Assembly (NCBI GenBank): GCA_900550395.1
Contig: URSD01000038.1
Location: forward strand, 1 to 24,351
DNA length: 24,351 nt
DNA from: an uncultured Porphyromonadaceae bacterium
Lineage (GTDB): Bacteria > Bacteroidota > Bacteroidia > Bacteroidales > Muribaculaceae
Direction: 5' to 3'
How positions within the stretch are numbered: the stretch's first letter is position 1; each line of letters begins with the position of its first letter. Shown piece by piece: positions 7,452-15,373 of the stretch. Below the pieces are notes generated by a model. It did no database searches, was not told the DNA's origin, and saw nothing but the letters and a program-made list of their open reading frames with translations. Position numbers and translations under genes: made by a program.

Positions 7452-7823
7452 ATGAGTGAAAGCTGCGACATAGGGCTGCGCGAGGCCCAGGGCGTCGTCG
7501 ACCGCTGGATACGCACTGTGGGCGTGCGCTACTTCTCGCCGCTTACCAATATGGCGGTGCTCGCCGAGGAGGTAGGCGAGGTGGCGCGCATAATGGCCCG
7601 CGAGTACGGCGACCAGAGCTTCAAGCCAGGCGAGAAACGTGCCGATGCGCTTGCCGATGAACTCGCCGACGTGCTGTGGGTGGTGATGGCTATAGCCAAC
7701 CAGACCGGCACCGACCTTGCCGACGCTCTCCGGCGCAACATTGACAAGAAGACTGTCCGCGACGCCACGCGCCACCATGACAATCCGAAACTGAAAGACA
7801 ACGAAATAACTCCAACACTATGA
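7452..7823 (+). CDS. MazG-like nucleotide pyrophosphohydrolase
   Basis: This is a small all-alpha protein of 123 residues with the MazG metal-binding pattern: E39-E40-x-x-E43, then 26 residues, then E70-x-x-D73. MazG-type enzymes hydrolyse (d)NTPs or related nucleotides to monophosphates and pyrophosphate. The single short domain is typical of the iMazG/MazG-like group rather than the two-domain E. coli MazG. Substrate preference cannot be read from sequence. The stop overlaps the deoC start as ATGA, so the two are translationally coupled, which fits a shared role in deoxynucleotide housekeeping. The next in-frame Met (M34) would remove the first helix, so the ATG at 7452 is kept. Confidence 0.88.
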   Translation: MSESCDIGLREAQGVVDRWIRTVGVRYFSPLTNMAVLAEEVGEVARIMAREYGDQSFKPGEKRADALADELADVLWVVMAIANQTGTDLADALRRNIDKKTVRDATRHHDNPKLKDNEITPTL

Positions 7824-8707
7824 GAGACAAATACAATCAGGCCATAGAGGCCAGCAAGGTAACAGAGGACGACGCAGCCGTCAGCGCCGCGTTAGCCAAG
7901 ATTCTCGAAGAGAATTACGATGCCAGCAACACGATGGAGGTGCACAAGTTCCTCCTCAACACCGTCGACCTGACCACACTCAACAGCACCGATTCTCCCA
8001 GCAGCGTGGCCGAGTTTGTCGACCGCGTGAACGCTTTCGACGAGGAGCATCCCGAGCTGCGCAATGTGGCCGCCATCTGCACCTATCCAAACTTCGCGCA
8101 GCTTGTGCGCACGGTGCTCGACGTCAGCGACGTCGACGTGTGCTGCGTGAGTGGCGGTTTCCCCTCCTCGCAGACGTTCACCGAGGTCAAGGTGGCTGAG
8201 ACCGCGCTGGCGGTGGAAGGCGGTGCCGACGAAATCGACATCGTGCTCAACCTCGGCAACTTCCTCGACGGCGACTACGAGGAGTGCTGCGACGAGATGA
8301 TAGAGCAGAAGCACGCCTGCCGCGACGCCCGCATGAAGGTGATTCTCGAAACCGGCGCCCTCAAGACGGCAGCCAACATCAAGAAGGCCTCCATCCTTGC
8401 CATGTACTGCGGCGCCGACTTCATCAAGACGTCGACCGGCAAGGGTTATCCCGGCGCATCGCTCGAGGCTGCCTACGTGATGTGCCAGTGCATCAAGGAG
8501 TACTACGAGCAGACCGGCACGATGGTGGGCTTCAAGGCCGCCGGCGGCGTACGCACGGTGGAGGACGCCGTCAAGTACTACTGCGTGGTGAAGGCCGTCC
8601 TCGGCGAGAAATGGCTTACTAACGAATACTTCCGCCTCGGTGCAAGCAGTCTTGCCAACAACCTGCTTGGTGCAATCCTGGGCGAGGAGACCAAGTTCTT
8701 CAAATGA
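7820..8707 (+). CDS. deoC: Deoxyribose-phosphate aldolase
   Basis: The 295-residue protein is a class I aldolase that splits 2-deoxyribose 5-phosphate into glyceraldehyde 3-phosphate and acetaldehyde in deoxynucleoside breakdown. Active-site residues are present: D140 in ADEIDIVLNLG, the Schiff-base K203 in DFIKTSTGK and K239 in GFKAAGGVR. HKFLLNTVDLTTLN and ICTYPNF near the N-terminus also fit. It is somewhat longer than the E. coli enzyme because of an N-terminal extension of about 40 residues. The start overlaps the MazG-like stop, and its own stop overlaps the next start as ATGA. Confidence 0.96.
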   Translation: MRDKYNQAIEASKVTEDDAAVSAALAKILEENYDASNTMEVHKFLLNTVDLTTLNSTDSPSSVAEFVDRVNAFDEEHPELRNVAAICTYPNFAQLVRTVLDVSDVDVCCVSGGFPSSQTFTEVKVAETALAVEGGADEIDIVLNLGNFLDGDYEECCDEMIEQKHACRDARMKVILETGALKTAANIKKASILAMYCGADFIKTSTGKGYPGASLEAAYVMCQCIKEYYEQTGTMVGFKAAGGVRTVEDAVKYYCVVKAVLGEKWLTNEYFRLGASSLANNLLGAILGEETKFFK

Positions 8708-9213
8708 AAATCTGGGTACATATCAACGGCATGCAGCAGGGCCCCTACAGCAAGGAGGAGATTGCTGCCATGAACCTTCCCGCCGCCACCCCCGTGTGGT
8801 ACGAGGGCCTTCCGCAGTGGATTCCCGCCTGCCAGGCGCCTGCATTGTCCGACATCTTCGGCTACAACCGTGAGTCCGCGGATGGGGAACACGTTGCCGA
8901 GCCTGAGGCCGGGGTGCGGGTGGAAGAGCGCGTCGTTGTAGAATCCGTCGAGCCGGTGGCAGCCGCTGTGGCTCCCTCGGCAACGTTGCGGCGTCCCGAC
9001 ACGTTCCTCGCATGGAGCATACTGCTGACGCTCTGCTGCTGCACACCGTTCAGCATCGCGGCCATCGTCACGGGTGCCATAGCCAATTCCCGTTTCGGCC
9101 GCGGCGACGTGGACGGCGCACGCCGTATGTCGCGCGCCACGGAGTGGCTTGTGATTCTTGCCATCACTTTCGGCATCGTCAGTCTTCCCGTCAGCATGAT
9201 CGCCATGCTGTGA
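8704..9213 (+). CDS. GYF-like and CD225/dispanin-type membrane protein
   Basis: The 169-residue protein begins with a GYF_2-like domain (1-55) containing GPYSKEEI, W32 and W39. It is followed by a variable Glu/Val/Ala-rich linker (about 56-95). The C-terminal part (about 96-169) has two membrane helices with the dispanin-like order: a Cys-rich first helix (LTLCCCTPFSIAAIVTGAIA), a short polar loop with a GDVDGARRMS segment, and a second helix. The role of these bacterial proteins is not established. The start overlaps the deoC stop, and the stop overlaps the DUF2752 start, so it is cotranslated with metabolic genes. Confidence 0.82.
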   Translation: MKIWVHINGMQQGPYSKEEIAAMNLPAATPVWYEGLPQWIPACQAPALSDIFGYNRESADGEHVAEPEAGVRVEERVVVESVEPVAAAVAPSATLRRPDTFLAWSILLTLCCCTPFSIAAIVTGAIANSRFGRGDVDGARRMSRATEWLVILAITFGIVSLPVSMIAML

Positions 9214-9578
9214 TGACGCCGGTCCGAAAACGCACAGTAGCGGCGGCTGCCATTGTGGCGGTCGCCGCATTGTGTGTTTACTATTATGCCGTAGACCCTG
9301 CGTCGTCACCCTCGCCGCGCTGCATGCTGCGCCTGCTCACGGGTTACGACTGTCCCGGCTGCGGCTCGCAGCGCGCGCTGCATGCGTTGCTGCACGGCCG
9401 GGTAGGGGATGCCTGGGGCTACAATCCGGCCGTGTTCTTCGCCGTGCCGCTGGCCGCGGCATATTTTGCCATCGACCGTCTGCCGCCAGGGCTGCGGCGC
9501 CTGTTGCGGCGTCCTGCGTTCATTCTCGCCATTGCCGTTGCCATTGTGGCGTGGTGGATAGGGCGGAATTTGGGCTGA
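9213..9578 (+). CDS. DUF2752 family membrane protein
   Basis: The predicted protein has 121 residues. An N-terminal membrane helix (about 9-27) is followed by the DUF2752 signature: C37, LLTGYDCPGCGSQRALHALL with C47 and C50, and the WGYNPAVFF motif. A second hydrophobic segment runs through about 72-87 and a third near the C-terminus (about 102-117). Function of the family is unknown. The frame is open further upstream, but the ATG at 9213 overlaps the preceding stop as TGATG and begins just before the first helix, so it is preferred. CD225-type and DUF2752 genes being adjacent suggests a joint membrane role (inference). Confidence 0.85.
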   Translation: MTPVRKRTVAAAAIVAVAALCVYYYAVDPASSPSPRCMLRLLTGYDCPGCGSQRALHALLHGRVGDAWGYNPAVFFAVPLAAAYFAIDRLPPGLRRLLRRPAFILAIAVAIVAWWIGRNLG

Positions 9579-9648
9579 CATGTGCCCGTATGTTACGCCC
9601 GAGCTGCTTTTGGTAACGCGGCAGACGGCTCTGCGGGCTGATTATCGC

Positions 9649-9656
9649 TAATTTTG
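9649..9656 (+). promoter_or_regulatory. -7 element before the GH43 pair
   Basis: TAATTTTG matches TAnnTTTG exactly. No TTTG is found at the right distance upstream, so only half of the promoter is supported. A start near 9662 would give a leader of about 28 bases to the ATG at 9690. The element also rules out the in-frame TTG at 9654 as a start. Confidence 0.5.
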
Positions 9657-9689
9657 CAGGCGATAAACCATAAAACCATACTTGCTACC

Positions 9690-11789
9690 ATGAAGCATTG
9701 TCTTATAGCGGCTCTTGCGCTTGTGCTCTCCGCGGGCACGTGCGGCGCGCGCAGCTGGACTGCCGACAACGGTAACGGCACGTTCACCAATCCCATATTC
9801 TACGACGAATTTTCCGACCCGGACATAATACGCGTGGGCGACAAGTTCTATCTCGCCGGCACCACGATGCACACCGTGCCCGGGCCCGTGGTGCTGGAAA
9901 GCGACGACCTCGTGAACTGGCGCTTCCTCAGCTACTGCACCGACCGCATGGACTATGGCGACGCCTTCAATCTGGATGGCGGCGACGTCTACGGCCAGGG
10001 CTTCTGGGCGCCCTGCATACGCTACCATAACGGCACTTTCTATGTGCTAAGCAATGTAAACCGCGTCGGCACCAAAATTTTTGCAGCCGAGAATCCGGCC
10101 GGTCCGTGGCGCAGTGTGCCGAACAACATCAGCATACACGACTCGTCGCTGCTTTTCGATGACGACGGCCGCGTCTACGCCGTGTACGGCTACGACAATG
10201 TGAAGATGATAGAGCTGAAGCCCGACCTCTCGGGCATCGTCGAGGGCTCCGAGCGCACGGTGATTCCGGCAGGCAACGCCATGGGCGAGGGACATCATTT
10301 CTATAAAATCGACGGTAAATACTATATAATAAGTGCCAATTATGCTCCAGTAGGACGCATGACGTGCGCCCGCGCCGACAAAGTGGAGGGACCGTACGAG
10401 ACGGTGACTATCAGTGCCAAGGAGACTATGGGCGAGCAACACTTTGCCGGCGTGGAGGCCGACTTACCTGTGACGCAGAACGTCCGCATCCCGCCCAAAG
10501 GCACACGCTTCACCGTGCGTCCCACCGAGGGCAACTACCACGCCGCAACGCCGCTGCATCAGGGCGGAATCGTGACTGCGCCGGACGGCACGTGGTGGGG
10601 ATTCAGCATGACCGATTTCCACTCTGTGGGTCGAACCATCGCCATATCGCCCGTGACATGGGTGGACGGCTGGCCGTATTTCGGCCTTCCGGGCAATCTC
10701 GGGCGCACACCGCGCACATGGGACAAGCCGGTGCAGGGCCACGCTCCGAGCGCCCCATACGAGCGCAGCGACGACTTCGACGGAAAGGCCCTCAAGCCTA
10801 TATGGCAGTGGAACCATAATCCCGACCCGCGCTACGCCGGTCTGCGCCGTGGACGTCTGCGCATAACGGCGCAGCAGGCTCCTGACATGATGCATGCCCG
10901 CAATACGCTTACGCAGCGCGTGATAGGCCCTGTGTCCTCAGCGACGGTAGAACTCCACACAGCGGGTCTCCGCGAGGGCGACGAGGCCGGAATGGGCTTT
11001 CTCAACGTACCGTATGCCACGCTCGGCGTGCTTCGCACAGCCGACGGCCTCATAATCCGGCGCTACAACCAGGCCGACAATTCTACTGTCGACCTCGACA
11101 CCCTGCCGGCATCCACGCGCACCGTGCAGCTGCGCGCCTACGGCACTTTCGACCGCGACCTCGGCAATTTTGCCTGGAGCGCCGACGGCGAGACATTCAC
11201 GACTACCGGCGACGACATCCTGCTGCCGTATCAGCTTAAGACCTTCCAGGGCACACGCTATGCGCTGTACGCTTTCCGCGAGGGCGAGGGACGGGGAGGC
11301 TATGCCGAATTCGACAACTTCGTCGTGGACGAGCCTATGGCCGACCGCAGCGCCAATCTCCCGACGGGACATCTGATACGCCTTGAGAACAAGGCCGACG
11401 GCAGCCGCGTGTGGGCTAACCCGCACGGAATGCTCCACTCTGTGCAGCCGGGTTCGCGTGAGTACGACGGCCAGGGTACGCTGTTCCGCGTGCATGACCG
11501 CGGCCGCGGCCGTGTGGCTCTCGAGGCCATGAACGGCACCGGCTTCGTGACGGTCACGGGAGCCGGTCTCTCGGCCGACGTACGCCTCTTTGCCGATGAA
11601 CGCGGCGAGGCATCGCAGTTCCTCTGGCAGGACATGCTGCGCGGCGACTGCATGCTGCTTTCGCCCGTGACGCAGCGCTACGTGGCTCTCGAGCCCGGCA
11701 CGGGAGCACCCTACAGTGCCGACTGTGCCGGTTGCCGCCCCGACCGTCTGGACGGCAGTGTGTTCACCTTTACCATTGCAGACAAATGA
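9690..11789 (+). CDS. Secreted glycoside hydrolase family 43 enzyme with two C-terminal domains
   Basis: The 699-residue protein has a signal peptide (1 to about 20). A five-bladed-propeller GH43 domain spans about 25-345. The expected catalytic triad is visible: D43 in FSDPDIIR, D151 in HDSSLLFDDDG and E200 in MGEGHHFYK. Residues 360-550 look like the concanavalin A-like domain often joined to GH43 xylosidases. Residues 556-699 form a beta-rich region compatible with a beta-trefoil, possibly carbohydrate-binding. Expected substrates are arabinose- or xylose-containing hemicellulose side chains, but the linkage cannot be decided by eye. Its stop overlaps the next GH43 start as ATGA. No SusC/SusD-like transporter is in the window, so this is not a full polysaccharide utilization locus here. 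Confidence 0.9.
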   Translation: MKHCLIAALALVLSAGTCGARSWTADNGNGTFTNPIFYDEFSDPDIIRVGDKFYLAGTTMHTVPGPVVLESDDLVNWRFLSYCTDRMDYGDAFNLDGGDVYGQGFWAPCIRYHNGTFYVLSNVNRVGTKIFAAENPAGPWRSVPNNISIHDSSLLFDDDGRVYAVYGYDNVKMIELKPDLSGIVEGSERTVIPAGNAMGEGHHFYKIDGKYYIISANYAPVGRMTCARADKVEGPYETVTISAKETMGEQHFAGVEADLPVTQNVRIPPKGTRFTVRPTEGNYHAATPLHQGGIVTAPDGTWWGFSMTDFHSVGRTIAISPVTWVDGWPYFGLPGNLGRTPRTWDKPVQGHAPSAPYERSDDFDGKALKPIWQWNHNPDPRYAGLRRGRLRITAQQAPDMMHARNTLTQRVIGPVSSATVELHTAGLREGDEAGMGFLNVPYATLGVLRTADGLIIRRYNQADNSTVDLDTLPASTRTVQLRAYGTFDRDLGNFAWSADGETFTTTGDDILLPYQLKTFQGTRYALYAFREGEGRGGYAEFDNFVVDEPMADRSANLPTGHLIRLENKADGSRVWANPHGMLHSVQPGSREYDGQGTLFRVHDRGRGRVALEAMNGTGFVTVTGAGLSADVRLFADERGEASQFLWQDMLRGDCMLLSPVTQRYVALEPGTGAPYSADCAGCRPDRLDGSVFTFTIADK

Positions 11790-13165
11790 AACGCAGTCTT
11801 CTGATTCTTCCCGCGATAGGCGCCATGATGGTAGCCTACGCCTCCGATCCTCTCGTGGTCACCTCGTTCACCCCTGACCCCGCGCCGTATGTGCACGGCG
11901 ATACCGTCTACCTCTTCACCGGACACGACGAGGACGACGCGCTGTACTTCAAGATGAAGGACTGGCAGCTGTTCAGCACCACCGACATGCTCAACTGGAC
12001 TTACCGCGGAACGCCTATCAGCACGGCCACATTCGCATGGGCCGAGCAGGGCGACAACGCCTGGGCGGCGCAGGCCATAGAGCGCGACGGACGCTGGTAC
12101 TGGTACATCTGCGCCGGCGATACCGCGCGCCGCGGACTTCACTCCATCGGCGTGGCCGTGGCCGATCATCCGGAAGGACCATACACCGACCCTCTCGGCA
12201 AGCCTCTCGTCCCCGGCACCACACTGGGCTTCATCGACCCCTCGGTGATGATTGACGACGACGGGCAGGCATGGCTCTTCTGGGGCAACAACGGGCTGTG
12301 GTACGCGCCTCTCGGCCGCGACATGGTGTCGCTGGCAGGGCCTGTCAGGGAAGTGCCCGGACTGAATGACCCGGCCGCTTTCGGCCCCATGCGTGAGAAA
12401 ATGGATTACGCCAGCGGGCGCCGCATGATGAAGACCAATTACGAGGAAGGCCCCTGGGCGTTCAAGCGCAACGGCATCTACTATCTTGTGTATGCCGCAG
12501 GCGGCGTGCCGGAGCATATGGCATACAGTTATGCAAAGGATGTGAACGGCCCCTGGACCTACGGCGGCCGCATCATCGACGAGTCGCCGGGCAGTTTCAC
12601 AATTCACGGCGGCAGCATTGAGGTGGCAGGCCGCAACTTCATGTTCTACCATAACGGTCTCGCGCCCAACGGCGGAGGATTCCGCAGAAGCACCACCGTG
12701 GAGGAGTTCGAGTGGCAGGGCGACAGTCTGCCGTTCATTCCTCACACCAGGGGACGGCTGGAAAAGGGTATAGGGCACCTGAATCCCTATGCACGCGTGG
12801 AGGCTGAGACGATGGCTTCGTGCTACGGCCTGAAGACCGACCGCCGCGCCGGCAGCGACCATTATATCACCAATGTTGACAACGGCGACTGGCTGTGCGT
12901 GCGCGATGTGGATTTCGGTGACAGCGCTCCGGCCGCCATCGAGGTGGCTATGGCAGCCCTGCATGACGGTGGCACCGTTGAGTTCCGGCTTGACCGTCAG
13001 GACGGCCCGTTGCTCGGCTCCGTCAGCACCGACGGCTCGTCGCTGACGTACGGCTGTCCGGTGCAGAACGCCGATAAAGCCGCCGGCGTCCACGATGTGT
13101 ATCTCGTGTTCCGCGGCGGCGACGGCCGTCTTTTCGACGTCGATTACTGGAAAATGACGAAATAA
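11786..13165 (+). CDS. Secreted GH43 enzyme with C-terminal CBM6
   Basis: The 459-residue protein has a signal peptide (1 to about 19) and a GH43 domain to about 320. The triad is D31 in FTPDPAPYVHGD, D151 in FIDPSVMIDDDG and E221 in NYEEGPW. A CBM6-like module covers 333-459, starting NPYARVEAETMA and ending with VDYWKM. GH43-CBM6 proteins are usually arabinofuranosidases or xylosidases acting on arabinoxylan or arabinan. The start is set by the ATGA overlap with the first GH43 gene. The longer frame upstream lacks a signal peptide at its start and lies inside the neighbour. The two GH43 proteins probably act together on the same polymer. The gene ends 2 bases from a convergent gene. Confidence 0.92.
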   Translation: MKRSLLILPAIGAMMVAYASDPLVVTSFTPDPAPYVHGDTVYLFTGHDEDDALYFKMKDWQLFSTTDMLNWTYRGTPISTATFAWAEQGDNAWAAQAIERDGRWYWYICAGDTARRGLHSIGVAVADHPEGPYTDPLGKPLVPGTTLGFIDPSVMIDDDGQAWLFWGNNGLWYAPLGRDMVSLAGPVREVPGLNDPAAFGPMREKMDYASGRRMMKTNYEEGPWAFKRNGIYYLVYAAGGVPEHMAYSYAKDVNGPWTYGGRIIDESPGSFTIHGGSIEVAGRNFMFYHNGLAPNGGGFRRSTTVEEFEWQGDSLPFIPHTRGRLEKGIGHLNPYARVEAETMASCYGLKTDRRAGSDHYITNVDNGDWLCVRDVDFGDSAPAAIEVAMAALHDGGTVEFRLDRQDGPLLGSVSTDGSSLTYGCPVQNADKAAGVHDVYLVFRGGDGRLFDVDYWKMTK

Positions 13166-13167
13166 GC

Positions 13168-14007
13168 CTACCTTGCGCCCGTGAAGTCCGCTTCGATGAA
13201 GCGGGCCACGGCGTCGGCGGTATTCGGTCCGATGATGATGTCGGCGGCCTCGCGCACTTCAGGCAGGGCGTTAGCAACGGCAACGGCCACGTCGGCCTCG
13301 GCCAGCATGGGCAGGTCGTTAAGGTTGTCGCCGAAGGCCACCACGCGTTCGGCTCCGGTGCTCAGGCGCATGCGCCGTATTGCCTCGGCTTTGGAAACTC
13401 CCGGTGCGAACACTTCCAGGATGCCCGTGTCGGCAAGCGCGATGTCGGGATAGCTCTGTACGGTGCATTCGGTGCCGTCGCGCAGGCACGAGGCTGCCGC
13501 GTCGGTCTGCGCCATACGGCCGAGGGTGCACAGCAGGATGGTACGGCTGAGCGCTTCCGGAGGGACCGGAGTGCGCAGGTGGAAGTGCTTCAGCGGCAGG
13601 TGACGTCGCTGTTCGTAGAACACCTCCTCGGCATGATTGAGGCAAGCTCCGCCGTGAAAGACTTCCAGACGTCTGTTATCGCCGAGAGTGTAGACAAATG
13701 GGTAGATGCCGCTTCGGGCACATGTCTCCAAGGCGGTCGCTACGTCGTCGGGCTGCATCAGCCGGACGTCGGCAAAGGCTTCACGTGTTCTGTCCCACAG
13801 CGCCGCGCCTGTCATGGTGATGGCCGACAGCGTCATGGCTGTATCCTTAAGCAGCGGCTGCACGGTGGCGGGAGTGCGGGCGGTGGCTACGGTGATAAGA
13901 GCACCTGCGGCTGAGAGGCCCGATATAATGCGGCTTGAGCGACGGCTCACTTGCGACGCGTCGTCAAGCAGGGTTCCGTCGAGGTCGCTTACATAGAGAG
14001 TTTTCAT
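13168..14007 (-). CDS. Cof-type HAD-superfamily phosphatase
   Basis: The 279-residue protein is a HAD-superfamily hydrolase of the Cof/IIB type. Motif I is SDLDGTLL with D8 and D10. The motif III lysine is in APGVSKAEAI, and motif IV is GDNLNDLPML. A large C2 cap lies between motifs I and III. Such enzymes dephosphorylate sugar phosphates, nucleotides or cofactors; the substrate cannot be inferred from sequence. No signal peptide is seen. It begins 21 bases after rarA on the same strand, so it is likely read from the rarA transcript. It converges with the second GH43 gene with only 2 bases between the stops. Confidence 0.88.
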   Translation of the reverse strand: MKTLYVSDLDGTLLDDASQVSRRSSRIISGLSAAGALITVATARTPATVQPLLKDTAMTLSAITMTGAALWDRTREAFADVRLMQPDDVATALETCARSGIYPFVYTLGDNRRLEVFHGGACLNHAEEVFYEQRRHLPLKHFHLRTPVPPEALSRTILLCTLGRMAQTDAAASCLRDGTECTVQSYPDIALADTGILEVFAPGVSKAEAIRRMRLSTGAERVVAFGDNLNDLPMLAEADVAVAVANALPEVREAADIIIGPNTADAVARFIEADFTGAR

Positions 14008-14028
14008 AATGTGATGTATGTCAGAATG

Positions 14029-15300
14029 TCAGCCCCAGCGCGACTGCTGACGCTGTGCCAGCGTCTGTTCGGCCGGATTGTCGCAGTGTTTCCAGAAACG
14101 CAGGCCCTGAAGCTTGTCGGGCATGAACTGCTGGCGCACGAAATTGCCCGGATAGTCGTGAGCGTACAGATAGTTCTTGCCGTAGCCGAGTTTCTTCATC
14201 AGCGCAGTGGGTGCGTTGCGCAGGTGCAACGGCACGGGAAGGTTGCCGCTGCGTTCCACTTCAGCAAGCGCGGCGTCGATGCCCATGTATGCCGAGTTGC
14301 TTTTGGCGCTTGTGGCGAGGTAGACGGTGCATTCGGCAAGCGGGATGCGTCCTTCGGGCATTCCGATCTTGCTGATGGCGTCGAACGTGGCGTTGGCCAG
14401 CAGCAGGGCGTTGGGATTGGCGAGGCCGATGTCTTCGGCCGAGAGTATGACGAGGCGCCGGGCTATGAACTCGGGGTCTTCGCCTCCGGCAATCATACGC
14501 GCGAGCCAGTAGAGTGCGGCATCGGGGTCGCTGCCGCGTATGCTTTTAATGAACGCCGAGATGATGTCGTAGTGCATCTCGCCGTCCTTGTCGTAGGCCT
14601 GCGGATTCTGCTGGAGGCTGTCGGTGACGGTGGCGTCGTCGATGACGATGGGCTGCCCTATGGGTGCTGACTGTTCGAGCAGCTCCAGGATGTTGAGCAG
14701 CTTGCGGGCATCGCCGCCGGCGTAGCGGAAGAGGGCCGTGGTTTCGCGCACCTCTATATTGCGAGAAGAAAGAACGGTGTCGTTCTCAATGGTATGGTCG
14801 AGCAGGCGCCGCAGCTCCTGCTCGTCGAGGGGCTTCAGCGTGTACACCTGCGCGCGGCTGAGTAGCGGGCGGATGACCTCGAACGACGGATTCTCCGTGG
14901 TGGCGCCTATCAGCGTGACTATGCCTTGCTCCACGGCGCCCAGCAGGCTGTCCTGCTGGCTTTTGCTGAAACGGTGTATTTCGTCGATGAAGAGTATAGG
15001 ACGCCCTTTGGAGAACATGCTCCCGGCCTCGGAACGGCACTGCTCTATGACTTCACGCACGTCCTTGACGCCTGACGTCACGGCCGAAAGCGTGTGGAAA
15101 CTGCATTCCGTGGTGTTGGCGATGATGCGCGCCAGCGTGGTCTTTCCGACACCCGGAGGACCCCAGAGAATGAACGAAGCCACGCGGCCGGACTCAATCA
15201 TGCGGCGCAGCACGGCTCCCGGTCCCACGAGGTGTGACTGGCCTATGTAGTTGTCGAGAGATGTAGGCCGCATGCGTTCGGCCAAAGGTGCGAGTGACAT
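14029..15300 (-). CDS. rarA: Replication-associated recombination protein A (MgsA/RarA-type AAA+ ATPase)
   Basis: The 423-residue AAA+ protein acts at stalled replication forks and is related to clamp loaders. Visible features are the N-terminal LAERMRPTSLDNYIGQ, Walker A GPPGVGKTT (47-55) and Walker B ILFIDEIHRF (D106, E107). Also present are sensor 1 GATTENPSF and the C-terminal family stretches MIAGGEDPEFIARRL and LPVPLHLRNAPTALMKKLGYG. The frame can be extended 11 codons to a GTG at 15333, but that start lies inside the terminator of the upstream gene. The ATG at 15300 begins exactly where family members begin. No promoter is evident in the short gap after the terminator. Confidence 0.95.
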   Translation of the reverse strand: MSLAPLAERMRPTSLDNYIGQSHLVGPGAVLRRMIESGRVASFILWGPPGVGKTTLARIIANTTECSFHTLSAVTSGVKDVREVIEQCRSEAGSMFSKGRPILFIDEIHRFSKSQQDSLLGAVEQGIVTLIGATTENPSFEVIRPLLSRAQVYTLKPLDEQELRRLLDHTIENDTVLSSRNIEVRETTALFRYAGGDARKLLNILELLEQSAPIGQPIVIDDATVTDSLQQNPQAYDKDGEMHYDIISAFIKSIRGSDPDAALYWLARMIAGGEDPEFIARRLVILSAEDIGLANPNALLLANATFDAISKIGMPEGRIPLAECTVYLATSAKSNSAYMGIDAALAEVERSGNLPVPLHLRNAPTALMKKLGYGKNYLYAHDYPGNFVRQQFMPDKLQGLRFWKHCDNPAEQTLAQRQQSRWG

Positions 15301-15321
15301 AATTTGAATTACCTTTCTAAA

Positions 15322-15357
15322 AAGCGAGGCCACGGCATGAAAGCTGCGGCCTCGCTT
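15322..15357 (-). terminator. Intrinsic terminator of the TPR-protein operon
   Basis: A 10-bp perfect stem pairs 15322-15331 with 15348-15357. Further inner pairing occurs after one A-C mismatch. On the minus strand the hairpin is followed by a run of five T. It lies 16 bases past the stop of the TPR gene and 22 bases before the rarA ATG. Confidence 0.8.
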
Positions 15358-15373
15358 GGATGTGGTGCGGTTG

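Noticed and set aside
7820..9578. Possible mobile or defence island from the MazG-like gene onward
   Set aside because: The genes are overlapping housekeeping and membrane genes with normal composition. MazG-like proteins are common housekeeping enzymes, and no toxin-antitoxin partner is present.
11711..13093. Antisense frame of 460 codons over the second GH43 gene
   Set aside because: No family resemblance, and it is opposite a gene with a complete catalytic triad and CBM6.
15331..15333. GTG start extending rarA by 11 codons
   Set aside because: It lies in the stem of the upstream terminator, and the family N-terminus begins at the ATG at 15300.
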